Below are positions 23,301 to 34,711 of a DNA stretch of 64,000 bases, one piece after another. Source of the stretch: Bryum argenteum (Eukaryota > Streptophyta > Bryopsida > Bryales > Bryaceae); assembly GCA_037043015.1 (NCBI GenBank), contig CM073328.1, forward strand, positions 6,745,409-6,809,408, written 5' to 3'. Under the pieces are notes generated by a model, which saw only the letters and a program-made list of their open reading frames with translations, was not told the origin of the DNA and made no database searches. The first letter of the stretch is position 1. Each line of letters begins with the position of its first letter. The position numbers and the translations under genes were made by a program.

Positions 23301-25117
23301 TATTTCTCACTCACATTAAATCGTTTCCATATCTTGTCACTTATACCTTCGGAATAAGTCTGATTTGAAATTCTATAAAGTCTAACCTGTAGAATCAGAC
23401 TTCATTCAGTTCTTGAAAGGATAGTGTTCTATTAAGATGCAAAACATGATGTTACTTTCAATTGAGTTGCATTGCAACAACATGTGGCTGTTCCGTTTCT
23501 TAACATATTGGTTTCTCTGAACCTCTTATAATGGTAGTGGAACAAATTCGTGAACAACTTGTTACAATGACTCAGGTAGTGCCGAACGAAGAAAAGCTGA
23601 AAGAGAGGGAATGCGAAGAAGAAGATGAAGAAGAAAGGGAAGAAGATGTACAATGGCAAGGTGAAGTTGCAGACTGTGAAGCGGAGTACGAGACGTTCGT
23701 TGGTGAGGATATTGCATCAAATGTGGGCAGAGACGAAGGGGAGGGGTCTCAAAAGCGAAGTAGTAACGCTAGTGCTACTTCCCCTGCTAAGCTCTTCGAG
23801 GCACCTGTGTTGAGCTTAATGAAAGCTTCGCACGCGCCTAAGAAGACGTTCATCAGGTGCATCGACTTGATGGTCGCCAGTAAGAAGAAGAACCAGCTCT
23901 CCAAGCTCAATGGCCGCTCCAAGGTTTCTTCTGGAGGCAGATCCTCCTCGCATCGAAGGCTTGACTCGCTTTTGATGGATGACTGTGAACTCGCAAAAGA
24001 TTGTCATCCTGACCCCCCAAGTAATGAAGGTAAGCTTGTACCTCCATAGCTTACCGAACATTCTCAAGAATTTCTCTGGAAAGTGCACATTATCAACAGA
24101 GTGGATGTCAGGAAGTTTGTATTGTATTTGAGTCCGGAAGTTTGTGTACATTATCTAGATCGTATATAATTAGATATATCTTGTATTGTGGGTACTGGAC
24201 TCTTTGCATTGTTCATGAGACTGCCTTTTCTCTAGTGTATGATTCTTGTGTTAGCAGGTGATGCTTTCCAGAGTACCGAAGCGGCTGAGAAGCAGTCACT
24301 TCCGAAGTGTAATGAAGAATTGAGCACTGTGACTGCAATGGAGCTACAAGATTCCAGTTGCGAATTCAGAGATTGTTGTTCTGCTGTGACCCCAGTGTCC
24401 AACTTGGCGTCTGTTTTGTCAAGAGTGATTCCGAAGCAGATGGAGCACATGGACGCTGCTCAACTTAGAGCTCGCTGGGAAGAGCTAATAGGTACACCTA
24501 CTCCTCACAGATCAGTTCTTGGGACTCTCAAAAACGTCATTCTATGTAGCCCCATGCATAGACTTCCTATTCAGACTCTTCTTTGTGGACATTCCCCTTG
24601 ATCTATAGCAACGTTTTTAGCTGTAGCTTGGACATTGGGGAAAGTTCTATTGTGGGATGCTTTCTTGTAGGTTCTATTAGTATTCTTTTCTACCATGGGC
24701 TGAAATGTTGTGTATGCATCCTATATCCGACTTCAAATGCAACTTTTGGCTATCATAATTTATTATTTGCTCATGGAGGTCGAAGCCATGGGATATTCAA
24801 CCTGCAGATTTCACTGTTTTGCAGCTAGGTCAGTTTCTATTGTTGGCTATTCGTATTTCAAGTTGAATGTAGCTTGAGCAAATGATTTTCTGACAGATGC
24901 TCTGGAGAAAGAGAGGTTGGGGTTGCCGAAGATCAAGACAAGCAGCCGCAAAATGGGGGCGAGTAGTCCGCGTGACTCGGGTGGAGTGAAGCGGATTGCG
25001 GAGCAGATGAAGAATCTGAGACCTCCAAAGACTCCGGAGGAAGATGACGACGTCTCACTTACGAGAGGAAGGTCTCTGTGGAGCAAAGTGGAGCAAAAAC
25101 AAGAGGTTGTATTTTAG
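20309..25117 (+). CDS. Ten-exon gene for a large, mostly disordered protein of unknown function
   Basis: Exons as read: 20309-20554, 20715-20838, 21011-21208, 21263-21447, 21697-21747, 21850-22256, 22367-23150, 23576-24029, 24258-24491 and 24897-25117. Phases close to 967 codons plus stop. The donors of exons 1 and 4 are tentative. I do not recognise the family. The N-terminus is Ser/Pro-rich with a basic start (MRRKKLTPSSS). A Cys-rich middle (GGCCVLDPVTG, CGSSCCVPP, NPCSACSANRF) could bind metal. A short coiled coil (EEQIAQEILLLSQKLANLQ) follows, then basic segments (RKRRDRHTEE, GSRSPRKDGGKRLRTRT), an acidic run (EEEDEEEREED), and a C-terminus with PPKTPEEDDDVSLTRG and LWSKVEQKQEVVF. This composition fits a nuclear or chromatin-associated protein, by inference only. 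Fragments of its exons 8 and 10 are scattered downstream at 30.9, 42.3, 47.0, 47.6 and 56.0 kb. Confidence 0.7.
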
Positions 25118-26990
25118 AAGACAAACGCTCAGACTAACTAACGGACTGTAGCATATTCATCTCATTGGTGTTCAAAAGTTTTCATTTAGAGGAAAAACTA
25201 GTGTTGTATTGCATTTAATTTTTCATTTAGAGGAAAAAGTAGTTTTGTACTGCATTTGAAAGATGTCATCAAGTGATAATGTGATGGTGGATAACCACTT
25301 GGTTTCACTACGTGTCTGCCTGTATCTCTTTGTATGAGTGGCAGTTTGAATTAATTATGTTATGCGCACCCTTAGGCAGGAGACCCTGTTAGAATGTTGT
25401 TCTAGTGAAGGCGACCCTGCCAGAATCTTGTTCTAATGAAGATCTGATCACCCTACAACTACTCTAAATGTGTCCCATGTGTACACACAATAGGGTGTCC
25501 GGATATGGGTTAACCTATATGGATAACTTTTAAAATTTGTAATTATCATTCTAAGTGTTTATAAATGTCTTTATTTTTTCTATTTGCTAATCACTTAAAA
25601 ACAATAAGCCACTCATTCCACCACTCTAAGTGAAGTGAGTTTCTTAAGTGCATGGAAGATTGGAAGTAGGTGTTTAGACCTCACTACTTTTGGCATTTTT
25701 CCACAAGTATAGGTGTTCAAACCTTACTATTAGTATGTTCGATTATGGTGTCTCACCAAATGGTACTTGCGTAACAATCTAATTGGAGAACTAACCGTTA
25801 ATTAGTACCTTTGTCTAGTTTGAAAATGTGAACTTGCATGTAGGCGACCGATGGATTTTTAGTAACCTTCTCATGAAGTTTCCATAAAATGAGAATAAAA
25901 CATAAACAACACCCAAAGTAACAATTCTAAGATTGTGATTATGAGGGGTGCAATATTGCACCCCTCATTATCATGAAGTGGATGTGGATGTATTTGCCCA
26001 AAAGACACGAAAAACAATATCCAAAATACAGTAACCCTTACACGCCCAAGCAAGCCCGAGGGGCTTGTTGCCATTGAAATATGCTCTCAGACTAGCTTCT
26101 TATGATGCATTCAAAAAGTGAAATTCTACAATTCAAATCACAATTTGTATGAGTGATTTTGTACTTTGAAAGAATTGTGGTAGGTAGGTTGGGGTTGTCC
26201 ATAACCTTGTAGGAGGTTGCAAGCTCATCATTAAATGGTTCATTCATGATGCCCAAGTTCAAAAAGTGCACTATTCATGATGCCCAAGTCCAAAAGATGT
26301 TGTGATTCAATTTTGGGCTACCTATTTCAGTCCCCATGGGCATTTAAGGGTTAAGTATTTGGGTCTCTCTCTTCCAATTCCTTGAAATTTTATAATCTCT
26401 TCTTGTTCTTCATCTAGCCTCTCCTTTAAAATAGGATGAATGTGTTTTTTTGGTGCATTTAGTTTCTCTATATTCCTAACAACTTCCACAATCGGAATCA
26501 ATATTCTTGAACTACAGAATTCACGAGGTCGGTGGCAGTATTCTATCTTCTATCTGTCTCGTAGTCTATCATCTCTTCGCAATGACGTTGGCAACACCAA
26601 TAACAATCTCTCTTCACGTCCGTGTTTCTTCTCGAGAGTGGGTGTTTTTATTGAGAAGGTGCTACTATGGGGGTGTGTAAATTACGTGGGGTCTCGTTCG
26701 AGGCAACTTGTTTCTTGTTAAAGTCAAATTGCTTATTGCTACTAAATTCTTCTTAGAATGAAACAACCCATCATCACAAGCTTTGTAATTATCAAATTTA
26801 CTTCTTGAAGGTAAGTTTTAACATTTATACCTTTACTAATTTTAATTGAGTGCGACTTCTCTTTTAAGTGTGCTAGTGGTATTCCGCATTTCACATAAAC
26901 TCTTAAGTGCATCCTAAATCTCTATGGGATCCAATAAATGGACTACACGATGCAACATAGCCTCTGATAGGTTGTTGATGATAATGCTAG
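25118..26990. repeat. Segmental duplication unit, copy 1 (left part)
   Basis: The 3' flank of the preceding gene, beginning with ggactgtagcatattcat, recurs at about 31840-33721 and 47740-48811 / 50425-51600, so this block belongs to a duplicated unit. It contains the palindrome at 25937-25974 and a hairpin around aagcaagcccgaggggcttgtt near 26050. There is no gene. Short ORFs (for example 26440-26721) are not shared in frame between copies. Confidence 0.75.
25937..25974. repeat. 38-bp near-perfect palindrome, conserved in three duplicate copies
   Basis: Centred on gggtgcaatattgcaccc, with arms extending to tgattatg and its complement and one mismatch over 19-bp arms. Homologous palindromes occur at about 32823 and 50609, with a few substitutions. 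It would form a stable cruciform or hairpin. Confidence 0.8.
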
Positions 26991-27628
26991 CATTAGTAGA
27001 AAATGGCATAGAAGATGATATCGATAATGACTTGTCTCTAGTGATACGAGAGTCCCAATCTAAAGTGTGCTTTTGATCACATTAGAAAGAACTATTATAT
27101 TTTGTCATTTCTCTCTAAATTTTCTTTTAATGTGACAAGCAATAGTAAAGCCTACCATGTTGGTAAAAGTGTAAGAAAGTACAATAAATTATTTTAATGT
27201 CATTAGAAACACAATTCAAATTGGCACTCTTGTCGCGCACCTCTCTCTTGAGGAGTGCCCGCAACACCAAGGGCCCAAGGGGGACACCGGAGTGACGCCC
27301 GGGCCTTGGGGTGCCAAGGTGAAGGGAACCTAAGTGGGCCTAGTGTGGGAGAGGACCCCGGGCGTTGGAGACGCCTCTCACCCACGGAGACTAGGAGCCA
27401 CGAGGGAATGGACATGAGATTATGGAAGCTCATGTTGCCACGATTCCGGGATGCTAAGGAGCACCTCATTTGGAGGTGTGAGCTAAAAGTTATGGGAGTT
27501 GGAAGATTGTGGGACTAAAGGGAGTGCTGTCCAGGGACAGTGCTGGACTGGGAAGCTGGCCCGGGACTCCCGAATCTTCAGAGGGGCATAACTCCCTCAA
27601 TACTTGTCGGAATGAGGCAAGTAAGGTG

Positions 27629-27665
27629 TCTATCGGCATCTACTTGACGAGTAGATGTCGATAGA
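27629..27665. repeat. Imperfect palindrome inside the solo LTR
   Basis: Reading tctatcggcatctacttgac then gagtagatgtcgataga, the two arms of about 17 bp pair with one mismatch around a short centre. It would form a strong hairpin in LTR RNA or DNA. Confidence 0.7.
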
Positions 27666-27898
27666 TTGGTCGCTCGTCGCGTTTGGATGCGGGACGAGGT
27701 AGATACGAGCCCTGGAAGGTTCGGGAAGTCTCCCGGGGCCTTCCAGCGGCTAAGGCATTGGGAGATTGGGTGGTCTTCCAAAACTAAGAGGTGTGAGGGT
27801 CCAGCCCTTCACCTAGGACCAGGGGGCTGCCGAATCCCACAGAGTATACTATGGGGAGGGCTGGTCTCCCTCCCCACTCCCATGGTGCCTTGGTGGTG

Positions 27899-28138
27899 AC
27901 CAAGGTGGGAGTCCCAGTGGTGTGGCTAGTGTTGGGGCCTCACCATGGGGACTCCCAAGCCAAGGTGAGTCCCAATGGGTGGAGCTAGTGTTGGGGCTCC
28001 ACCATGGGGACTCAAAGTGCAAAATGAGGCACGGTGGGTGGAGCTAGTGTTGGGGCTTCACCACGGTGGCTCATAAGGACAAGGTGAGTCCCGGTGGGGG
28101 AGCTAGTGTTGGGGCTTCCACGGGGGGACTCATATAGG
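27899..28138. repeat. Four-copy 60-bp tandem repeat in the LTR
   Basis: Units start at about 27899, 27961, 28021 and 28080. Each contains gctagtgttggggc followed by ccac-ggggactca. The unit is GC-rich and the copies differ at several sites. Such arrays in LTRs often overlap promoter or enhancer sequence; that role is inferred here. Confidence 0.8.
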
Positions 28139-28790
28139 CAAAATGAGGACCATGAGTGCTACCGATGTGGGGTGGTGTCTCACCGCCGGCGTTGTGATTA
28201 CTTGGTGGCCTTGGGGTCACCATGGTGGTCATGGGCGGTGGTGAGGAGACACCACCAAGTGCGGTTAGGCCGCGTGGTATGGGAGTGCCACCAAGTTGGG
28301 CCTTGGACATAAGTGGAAGTCCGCACCTAACCATTGGCTACCTACGAAGGGGTTGAGTCCCGGTTGCATGAGTAAGAGATGATAACCAAGCGGTGAGCTT
28401 GGTGATTGGTATGGAGAGCTAACTTTGTGCATGTGGGGGATGTGCAGAGTTAGCGCTCGTGACACTTGCTAGAGTTGGGAAAAAGTTGGTGTAAGCCAAG
28501 GTGAGCTAGCAAGGGTTGCGACAACTCTTGTGTCACTATGGACAAGGTTACCGCACACGGCGTTCATTTTGTTCAAGCACGTTGTTTTTAGAAGTACATG
28601 CACTAGAACGCGCAAATGTTTGTTCTAGAATAAGGTTTGAAAATTCAAATATCTTCCATTGTGCATTATCTACGTTCCTTACAAACACCATTTTTAGCAA
28701 ACACTCATTTATGCGTATTTACGAACGTTTGGACGTGCGCGGTTGGACAAGTCATTGCAGACGTCTTTTTTATAGCAATTTCAACTAGTG

Positions 28791-29934
28791 TAGTAGCTAT
28801 GTATATCTCATATTCATATCAATCATCTATGACTTCTGGTACTGTGACATTGGTGATGACGACGGCCTTCGTCTCTTCTAGTTGGAATGGCATCCAACTA
28901 GAGTATAGTTTTAATGATAGATATCTTGACAAGATTGAAGAGGTTTGAGGATAAGACATGAATTTGGATGCAAAGGTCTAGTTTCGGACTATCTTTCCTT
29001 TGAGATTCTTTTGGCAGCTTTCACCACTGCAATGCTATTATTTGAACCAAGATTCTTTCTTTTATGATTTTTTTTTGGTAAAGGTGTTATTAAGATGAAG
29101 ATAATCATTCTAGTAGTTAGAACTTTTTTCATTGCAATGCCTATTGGTAGTATTTTACTTTAAAGTGAGAACGATGAGACTTTGTGATGCTTTTGAGGTA
29201 CTAATATGTTACTATCTCGTAATCTATAAAGCCTCATGACTCAAATTTTGGACCGCCTGACCTACAACAAGTCTATTAAAAGTTTTTATGGTTGAGATCT
29301 TAATAGCTTATCTTCATTCTTATCTATAACACTTAAAGAAAAAATAGTGTTTTTTGGCTAAAGATAGGCTGAGATGTTTAGAGGTTAAAAAACATAATAT
29401 TTGTTTATGAGATTCCTTTACTCATTATGAGCTTCTTTTGTTTCATTTTGCATTTAGTATAAGCTTAGAGCATGGCTAGTGGTGGTCCATTGCTCACTCT
29501 TGTAATGCAAAATTCCTTTTGTGTCCTTTTACATAATATACTAATCACAACAAGTGCATTAAACATATAAAATTCTTTTTATGGTGCTTATCATAGATTC
29601 AAAATAGACTAAACGTCAACATTCATTTGATTCTAAACATAGGTATTATTGGTTGATACTTTGCAACACCCAAGACAATTGTTATGTGTTTAGCCAAATT
29701 AGAATGACATGAAAATTCATTGCAACCACAAAACAATGTTACAAGTTACTTGCATGTTGGATTAATTAACATGAAATATTACGTAAATCGTGCAATGGGG
29801 ATATATTTGGATCTTGCAATAACTATGTACCATGATTGTACAATGACAATATATCCCCCTCACGTCCATTGACAATATTTCCTGATCGTGCAATAAGAGA
29901 CATTATTAACACAAATAAAAGAGTGATTGTGCAA
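28791..29934. repeat. Segmental duplication unit, copy 1 (middle part)
   Basis: AT-rich and without a gene. It aligns with 34236-35940 and, from about 29040 on, with 42386-43330. Shared landmarks are gcaatgctattatttgaacc near 29028 and the gagatcttaatagcttatcttc block near 29293. Copy 2 carries extra sequence at about 34350-34740, including an internal direct duplication. Confidence 0.65.
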
Positions 29935-30340
29935 TGACAGCTAGATGGTGCAATCATATTTACCTTCATAGTCTGATGGTGGAATAATTTTACCTTGACA
30001 TCCTGATGGTGCATTGATATTTACCTTGATAGCCTATTGGTGCAATGTCATTTACTTTCAATAGTCTCATCATGCAATGACATTTACATTGATAACGTAA
30101 CAACAACTCGATCGCACAATGCGATTCTGTTTTTGACAAAGCAACAACAACCCGAATCGTGCTTGCATTGCAATTCTCCCTTCATTTTAAGCAACGACAA
30201 CCTGGTGCGTGCGTGAAGTGCAATTTTCTCTTTTATAACGCAACGACGACCGGAATCGTGCGTACAGTCCAATCCTCCCTCTATAATGCACACAATCCTC
30301 CCTTTATAATGCAACGACGACACATTCGTGCACTAAGAAT
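29935..30340. repeat. Degenerate tandem arrays with gcaatgacattta and cgaatcgtgcgtg motifs
   Basis: The first half repeats a unit of about 30-50 bp of the type gatggtgcaatgacatttacctt. The second half repeats units with acgacgac-cgaatcgtgcgtg-caatcctccctttataa. The same double array occurs at 35945-36385 and 43335-43765 in the duplicate units. Open frames on the minus strand in all three copies result from the repeat and are not conserved genes. Confidence 0.65.
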
Positions 30341-30883
30341 TAAGTTGATAACGCAATGACATTTTCCTTTTCATCATGCATGTGGACATATTTGTATATA
30401 CCCAAAATTAAAGAAAAAAGGCCACCAATGACATTGTATAGTGACCAACTCACTCATTGAAGGGCAAGGACAAACTTCCGGAAAAACTATCATTAAATGA
30501 AAAGAAGGGCAACAAGTAACATCACAATGGCATAATGATGAGCCATGCTCGCTTAAACCCTAAACCCCAGAATGCATTATGAGGAAAAGGAGGGCGGCGG
30601 GTACATCCCAATAACACAAAGATCAGCCACGCTCGCTTAAACCCTAAACCCCTACATGCATTGCTCCATCTCTACATAAACCTCCATCTCTTATGCAATT
30701 GCACCTCAAGGATGCGCACACTTAATTCCACTTTCATTTGAGTTCCCCATGGATGATGAGCAATCCTCGACCCAATTGAGCTTCGCTGTAGAAAATTGCC
30801 TCACTTTGCTGCTACATGGCATGCAACCATGATTTCTTTGTTCAAGCTTGGCCTTGCATGAGTTTCTATACGTATGACAATTT
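30341..30883. other. Intergenic sequence shared with 56.8-57.2 kb
   Basis: From ataacgcaatgacatttt onward this stretch matches 56815-57160. Two telobox-like aaaccctaaacccc motifs at about 30556 and 30640 sit in repeated gctcgcttaaaccctaaac contexts. I see no coding evidence. Confidence 0.6.
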
Positions 30884-30928
30884 CTCAAGCAAAGTGGAGC
30901 AAATCAAGAGGTTGTATCTTAGAAGAGT
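30884..30928 (+). pseudogene. Fragment of the 3' end of the 20.3-25.1 kb gene
   Basis: The bases gcaaagtggagcaaatcaag and following, to ttagaag, match the last codons of that gene at 25079-25124. The copy is cut on the left and interrupted on the right by a solo LTR. It shows that this duplicate unit begins inside the gene's last exon. Confidence 0.75.
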
Positions 30929-30933
30929 AAAGC

Positions 30934-31826
30934 TGTTAGCTGGAGTTAACGAGGATGGAATGCTTTACGATCATACACCGAAGATAGCAGTTTTGTGTGG
31001 ATAGCAGGCTGTTAGTCAGACCGAGTAGTGCTCAGTCGGGAGTGGAAGCCGAAGGTTGACTTCGGTGACGCCGGTGTAGAGATTTGTTCAAGAAGGAGAT
31101 TCTCACGTATTTCTAAGGTTAACACTGATAACGAAGAGATTCGGTCTGGATAGCACTGCGCAGTGTACAGTGATCGGGCACAGGAGCCTCGCAACTCGAG
31201 ACAACTAGATTTTACTGAGGCTAGATACCTGGTTCGGTGATCTGCCTGTGCTAACTCGGAAAACGCGGAGACCCTGTACAGACAGAGACACAGTGGAGGG
31301 GAATCAAGGTAGGATGTTAGGGTTCTACCTAAGGTTAGCCATGCAATCCTTGGTAAGTAGACAGAGTATGATAGCGAGGTGCTCAGAATGCAGAAATGGG
31401 AGAGGAAGACTTCGGCTCTTGGCCTCTGCATTCAACGCATAATATCGGAATACATGTGAGTGTATGCACACAGTGTGTATCGAGCCTATAATTCTACGGT
31501 GACTACAAAATGAGTGCCTCTCTCCTATTTTCTACTAATTCTTATACTACGGCTGCCGCAGAGGTCCTCAAAACCGGGCGGTGCCCTTATCGACTCGGCC
31601 TATAATTCTACGGTGACTACAAAATGAGTGCCTCTCTCCTATTTTCTACTAATTCTTATACTACGGCTGCCGCGGAGGTCCTCAAAACCGGGCGGTGCCC
31701 TTATCGACTGCCGAGGCATCTGTAGTTGACTGCTGTTGCCTCCGCCGAATGTGCCGCGGTTTCCCTGTTGCCGTTGTTGCTCCCGCTTTGGCCGCCGCGG
31801 TTACCCGATGACGTCAGTCGGGCAAC
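30934..31826. mobile_element. Solo LTR, 893 bp, with 5-bp target duplication
   Basis: Starts TGTTAGCTGG and ends GGGCAACA, with inverted TGTT...AACA termini, flanked by AAAGC at 30929-30933 and 31827-31831. After the insertion the sequence resumes with attaacgaactgtagcatatt, as in the uninterrupted flank at about 25138. It is more GC-rich than its surroundings. It is unrelated to the 27231 LTR at its ends, so at least two LTR families have been active. No internal coding sequence remains. Confidence 0.85.
31484..31711. repeat. 114-bp tandem duplication inside the solo LTR
   Basis: Two units start gcctataattctacggtgac at 31484 and 31598 and are identical except for about one base (gccgcaga versus gccgcgga). 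The near identity implies a recent duplication. Confidence 0.9.
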
Positions 31827-31831
31827 AAAAG

Positions 31832-33721
31832 CCCAAATTAACGAACTGTAGCATATTCATTTTAAATTGGTGTTCAGAATTGATGATAATTCTTTATTTA
31901 GAAGAAAATTAGCATTGTACTACATTTGAAAGATGTCATCAAGATATAATATGATGATGGATGATCATTGGGTTTCACTACGTGTCTGTATCTCTTTGTA
32001 CAAATGGCAGTTTGTATATGGATCAATTTATTATGGTATGACCACCCTAAGGCAGGTGACCTTGTCAGAGTCTATGAAGATTTGATCACCCTACAGTGCC
32101 CCACAGTGTACATACAATAGGGTGTCCTGATACAAGTCAACTTATATTGGTAACTTTTAATAGTTGTGATTATTATTCTTAGTGCTTCAAAAATGTATTT
32201 GCTTTTTGTATTTGCTAATCATTGGAAAATAGTAAGCTACTCATTCCACCACTCTCACTATAGTGAATTTCTTAAATGCATGGAAAAATGTGTTTAAACC
32301 TTACTATTGTTGGCAATTTCTACAAGCATAGGTGTTCAAACCTTACTCATAGTATGTTTGAATATGGTGTCTCATTAAACGGTACCTGCTTTGCAATCCA
32401 ATTGAAATCCAGTTGAAATGCTAACCGTTACTTAATACCTTTGTTTGGTAGGGAGTATCTGAACTTGCATATAGGCGACAACAATGTTAGTATGTATGAT
32501 TATGGTGTCACTAAATGATACCTGCTTTGCATCCAATTGATAAGCTAACCTTTGTCTAGTAGGAAAATGTGATCATGCATGTATGCAACAACGGATGTTT
32601 GTATGTTTGATCATGGTGTCACTAAATGATACCTGCTTTGCATCCAATTGATAAGCTAACCTTTACTTACCACCTTTGTCTAATAGGAAACTGCGAACTT
32701 GCATGTAGGTGACAACAATCTCGCAACTATCGGGCCGTTGGATTTTTGGTAACTTCCCATGAAGTTATTACAAAATGAGAATAAAACATAAACAACACCC
32801 AACGTAAATGTTCCAAGAACATGATTATTAAGGGTGCAATATTGCACCCCTCATAATCATGAAGTAATGTGGACGCTAACATGTATGCTCAAAAAATACG
32901 AAACACAAGATACAAGACACAAATCAACCCTTAAACACCCAAGCAAGCCTGAGGAGCTTGTTTTCAAGCTCTAACTCTCATTGTACTAAACTATTTACTT
33001 ATACTTCGATGTGACACTGCTCACCTTCTTATGATGCAATCCAAAAGTAAAATTATATCATAACGGTACTGTAGCCCCTCCCCGTTCCCAGAGCGCTGTG
33101 CAACCACGCCGCCCGCGTGCCCTACCGCTCCTATACACGTTCCCCGCACAACAATGGGCTTTCCTCGTCATGCATGCCTCTGCATGTTGTTGATGAAACT
33201 CCTCGGGCTCCATTCATCTGGATGCGAGGAGTCGAATCCAGCTCCTCCAACGTTCAAAACAAACGAGGATGAAGGTTTGTGTGAATGCATGTTCTGTGGA
33301 ATTAACACTTTACTTTGAATTAGAGCCACGTCGTGTTTTTTCTGTACGTGGGTGTTTAAATTGAGAAGGTGCCTCTTTTGGGGGTGTGTAAAGTATGTGG
33401 CGTCTCGTTTGGAGAAACTTGTTTATCGTTAAACTTACACTCTCATTGCTCCTAAATTCTTCTGAAGCATGAAATAACTCAAGAATGAAACAACTCATCA
33501 TGACGAGCTTTGTAATTATCAAATTCAATTCTTGAAGGTTAGTTCTAACATTCATACATTCACTTAATTTAATTGAGTACAACCTCTCTTTTAAAGAAAG
33601 TGTGCTAGCGGTATTTTGCATTCAAAATAAACTCTTAAGTTCATCCTTCATCTCTTTGGGGTCCAATAAATGGACTATATAATGCAGCATAGCCTTGATA
33701 AGTTGTTGATGATAATGCTAG
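31832..33721. repeat. Segmental duplication unit, copy 2 (left part)
   Basis: Homologous to 25135-26990. It contains an internal two- to three-fold repetition of a block with atggtgtcactaaatgatacctgctttgcatcc (32500-32640), a copy of the palindrome at 32823, and an unshared GC-richer insert at about 33065-33245. No gene. Confidence 0.7.
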
Positions 33722-33763
33722 CACTAGTAGAAATTGGCATAGAATATTTGTCATTTTTCTCTA

Positions 33764-33801
<38 letters not shown>

Positions 33802-34235
33802 GTGATAAGCAATACCGGATCCCTCTATGTTAGTAAAAGTTTAAATACAATGATTTATTTTAATGTCATTAGAAACACAATTTAAATCGGCACTCTTGTG
33901 TCATTACGGACAAGGTTACCGCGCACGGTGTGCATTTTGTTCAAGCACGTTGTTTTTAGAAGTACATGCATGTGAACGTGCATGAACGTCCGTTTGAGAA
34001 CAAGGTTTGAAAAGTCAAACATCTTCTATTAAGTGCATTATATATGACCTTGCATACATGTCGTTTTCTCAACGTTGGGTCTCATCGCCTCTCATATAGT
34101 TTTGTGCACAAACACTGTGTTTAGTGTTTTTGAGCAATTGTTCGCGCCTGTTCATAAACGTTTGGACGTGGGGGGTAACGCTGACTCGTGACAAGTCATT
34201 GCAGATGTCTTTTTTTATACCAATTTCTACTAGTG
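33722..34235. mobile_element. Non-autonomous CACTA element, 514 bp, TAG target duplication
   Basis: Termini CACTAGTAGAAATTGG and CCAATTTCTACTAGTG are 16-bp perfect inverted repeats. TAG flanks both sides (33719-33721 and 34236-34238). It is the counterpart of the element at 26991 in the duplicate unit, without the nested LTR. A 32-bp poly-T run lies near its left end. The terminus CACTA and the 3-bp duplication define the En/Spm (CMC) superfamily. Confidence 0.92.
33768..33799. repeat. Poly-T tract
   Basis: An uninterrupted run of about 32 T inside the CACTA element. Confidence 0.9.
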
Positions 34236-34410
34236 TAGTAGCCATGTATCTTTTATATTCATCTAAATCATTTTTGATTTTTGGTACCGTGACACTACTG
34301 ATTTCCACTACCTTCGTCTCTTTTCCACTACAACTTTGCCAAGTAATCTCTTCAATCTAGCGTGAACATCGACAAACTTTTCAAGACCAAGTAATCGGTG
34401 ACATACTTCT

Positions 34411-34711
34411 AGACTTTCTCCCGTTTTGATAATATCTTCATTTTAAATGTCCACTAGACATAGTTGTAAGGTCCAATATGTTTAAAGCCTCCAAGAGTTT
34501 TTTCACCGTAAGATCCATAGTCTCAAGACTTTCAAATGGCTTTTAGATCAAGACTTGTTTTGGTTTGTCCAAAAGACATACTTAATTAAAGACTTTCTCC
34601 CGTTTTGATAATATCTTCATTTTAAATGTCCACTAGACATAGTTGTAAGGTCCAATATGTTTAAAGCCTCCAAGAGTTTTTTCACCGTAAGATCCATAGT
34701 CTCAAGACTTT
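34411..34711. repeat. Direct duplication of about 122 bp, period 179 bp
   Basis: The block from agactttctcccgttttgat to ccatagtctcaagactt occurs at 34411-34532 and 34590-34711, almost unchanged. It is not present in copy 1 of the unit at the matching site. Confidence 0.85.

Larger units (their letters stand above)
27231..28523. mobile_element. Solo LTR, 1293 bp, with 5-bp target duplication
   Basis: Begins TGTCGC and ends GCGACA, the TG...CA inverted termini of an LTR. It is flanked by ACTCT at 27226-27230 and 28524-28528. The duplicate at about 33890 reads cactcttgtgtcatta without the insertion, a direct empty-site control. The body is GC-rich and holds a four-copy tandem repeat and a hairpin. 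No gag-pol sequence is present, so this is a recombined solo LTR. The ORFs in it lack recognisable domains. Confidence 0.88.
26991..28790. mobile_element. CACTA-type DNA element containing a nested solo LTR
   Basis: The left end CATTAGTAGAAAATGGCATA and right end GCAATTTCAACTAGTG are diverged CACTA-like termini. The flanks are TAG at 26988-26990 and TAG at 28791-28793, the 3-bp target duplication expected for this superfamily. The same element sits at the same site in the duplicate at 33722-34235 (514 bp), which lacks the 1.29-kb LTR insertion. No transposase frame is present, so it is non-autonomous. Confidence 0.8.

Noticed and set aside
27203..28465. Several open frames on both strands in the GC-rich 27.2-28.5 kb block
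   Set aside because: They lie inside a solo LTR with tandem repeats; GC-rich sequence keeps frames open by chance and no domain is visible.
30550..30650. Telomeric sequence or interstitial telomere
   Set aside because: Only single or double aaaccctaaacccc boxes occur, as in many plant promoters and in the piggyBac ends; no array.
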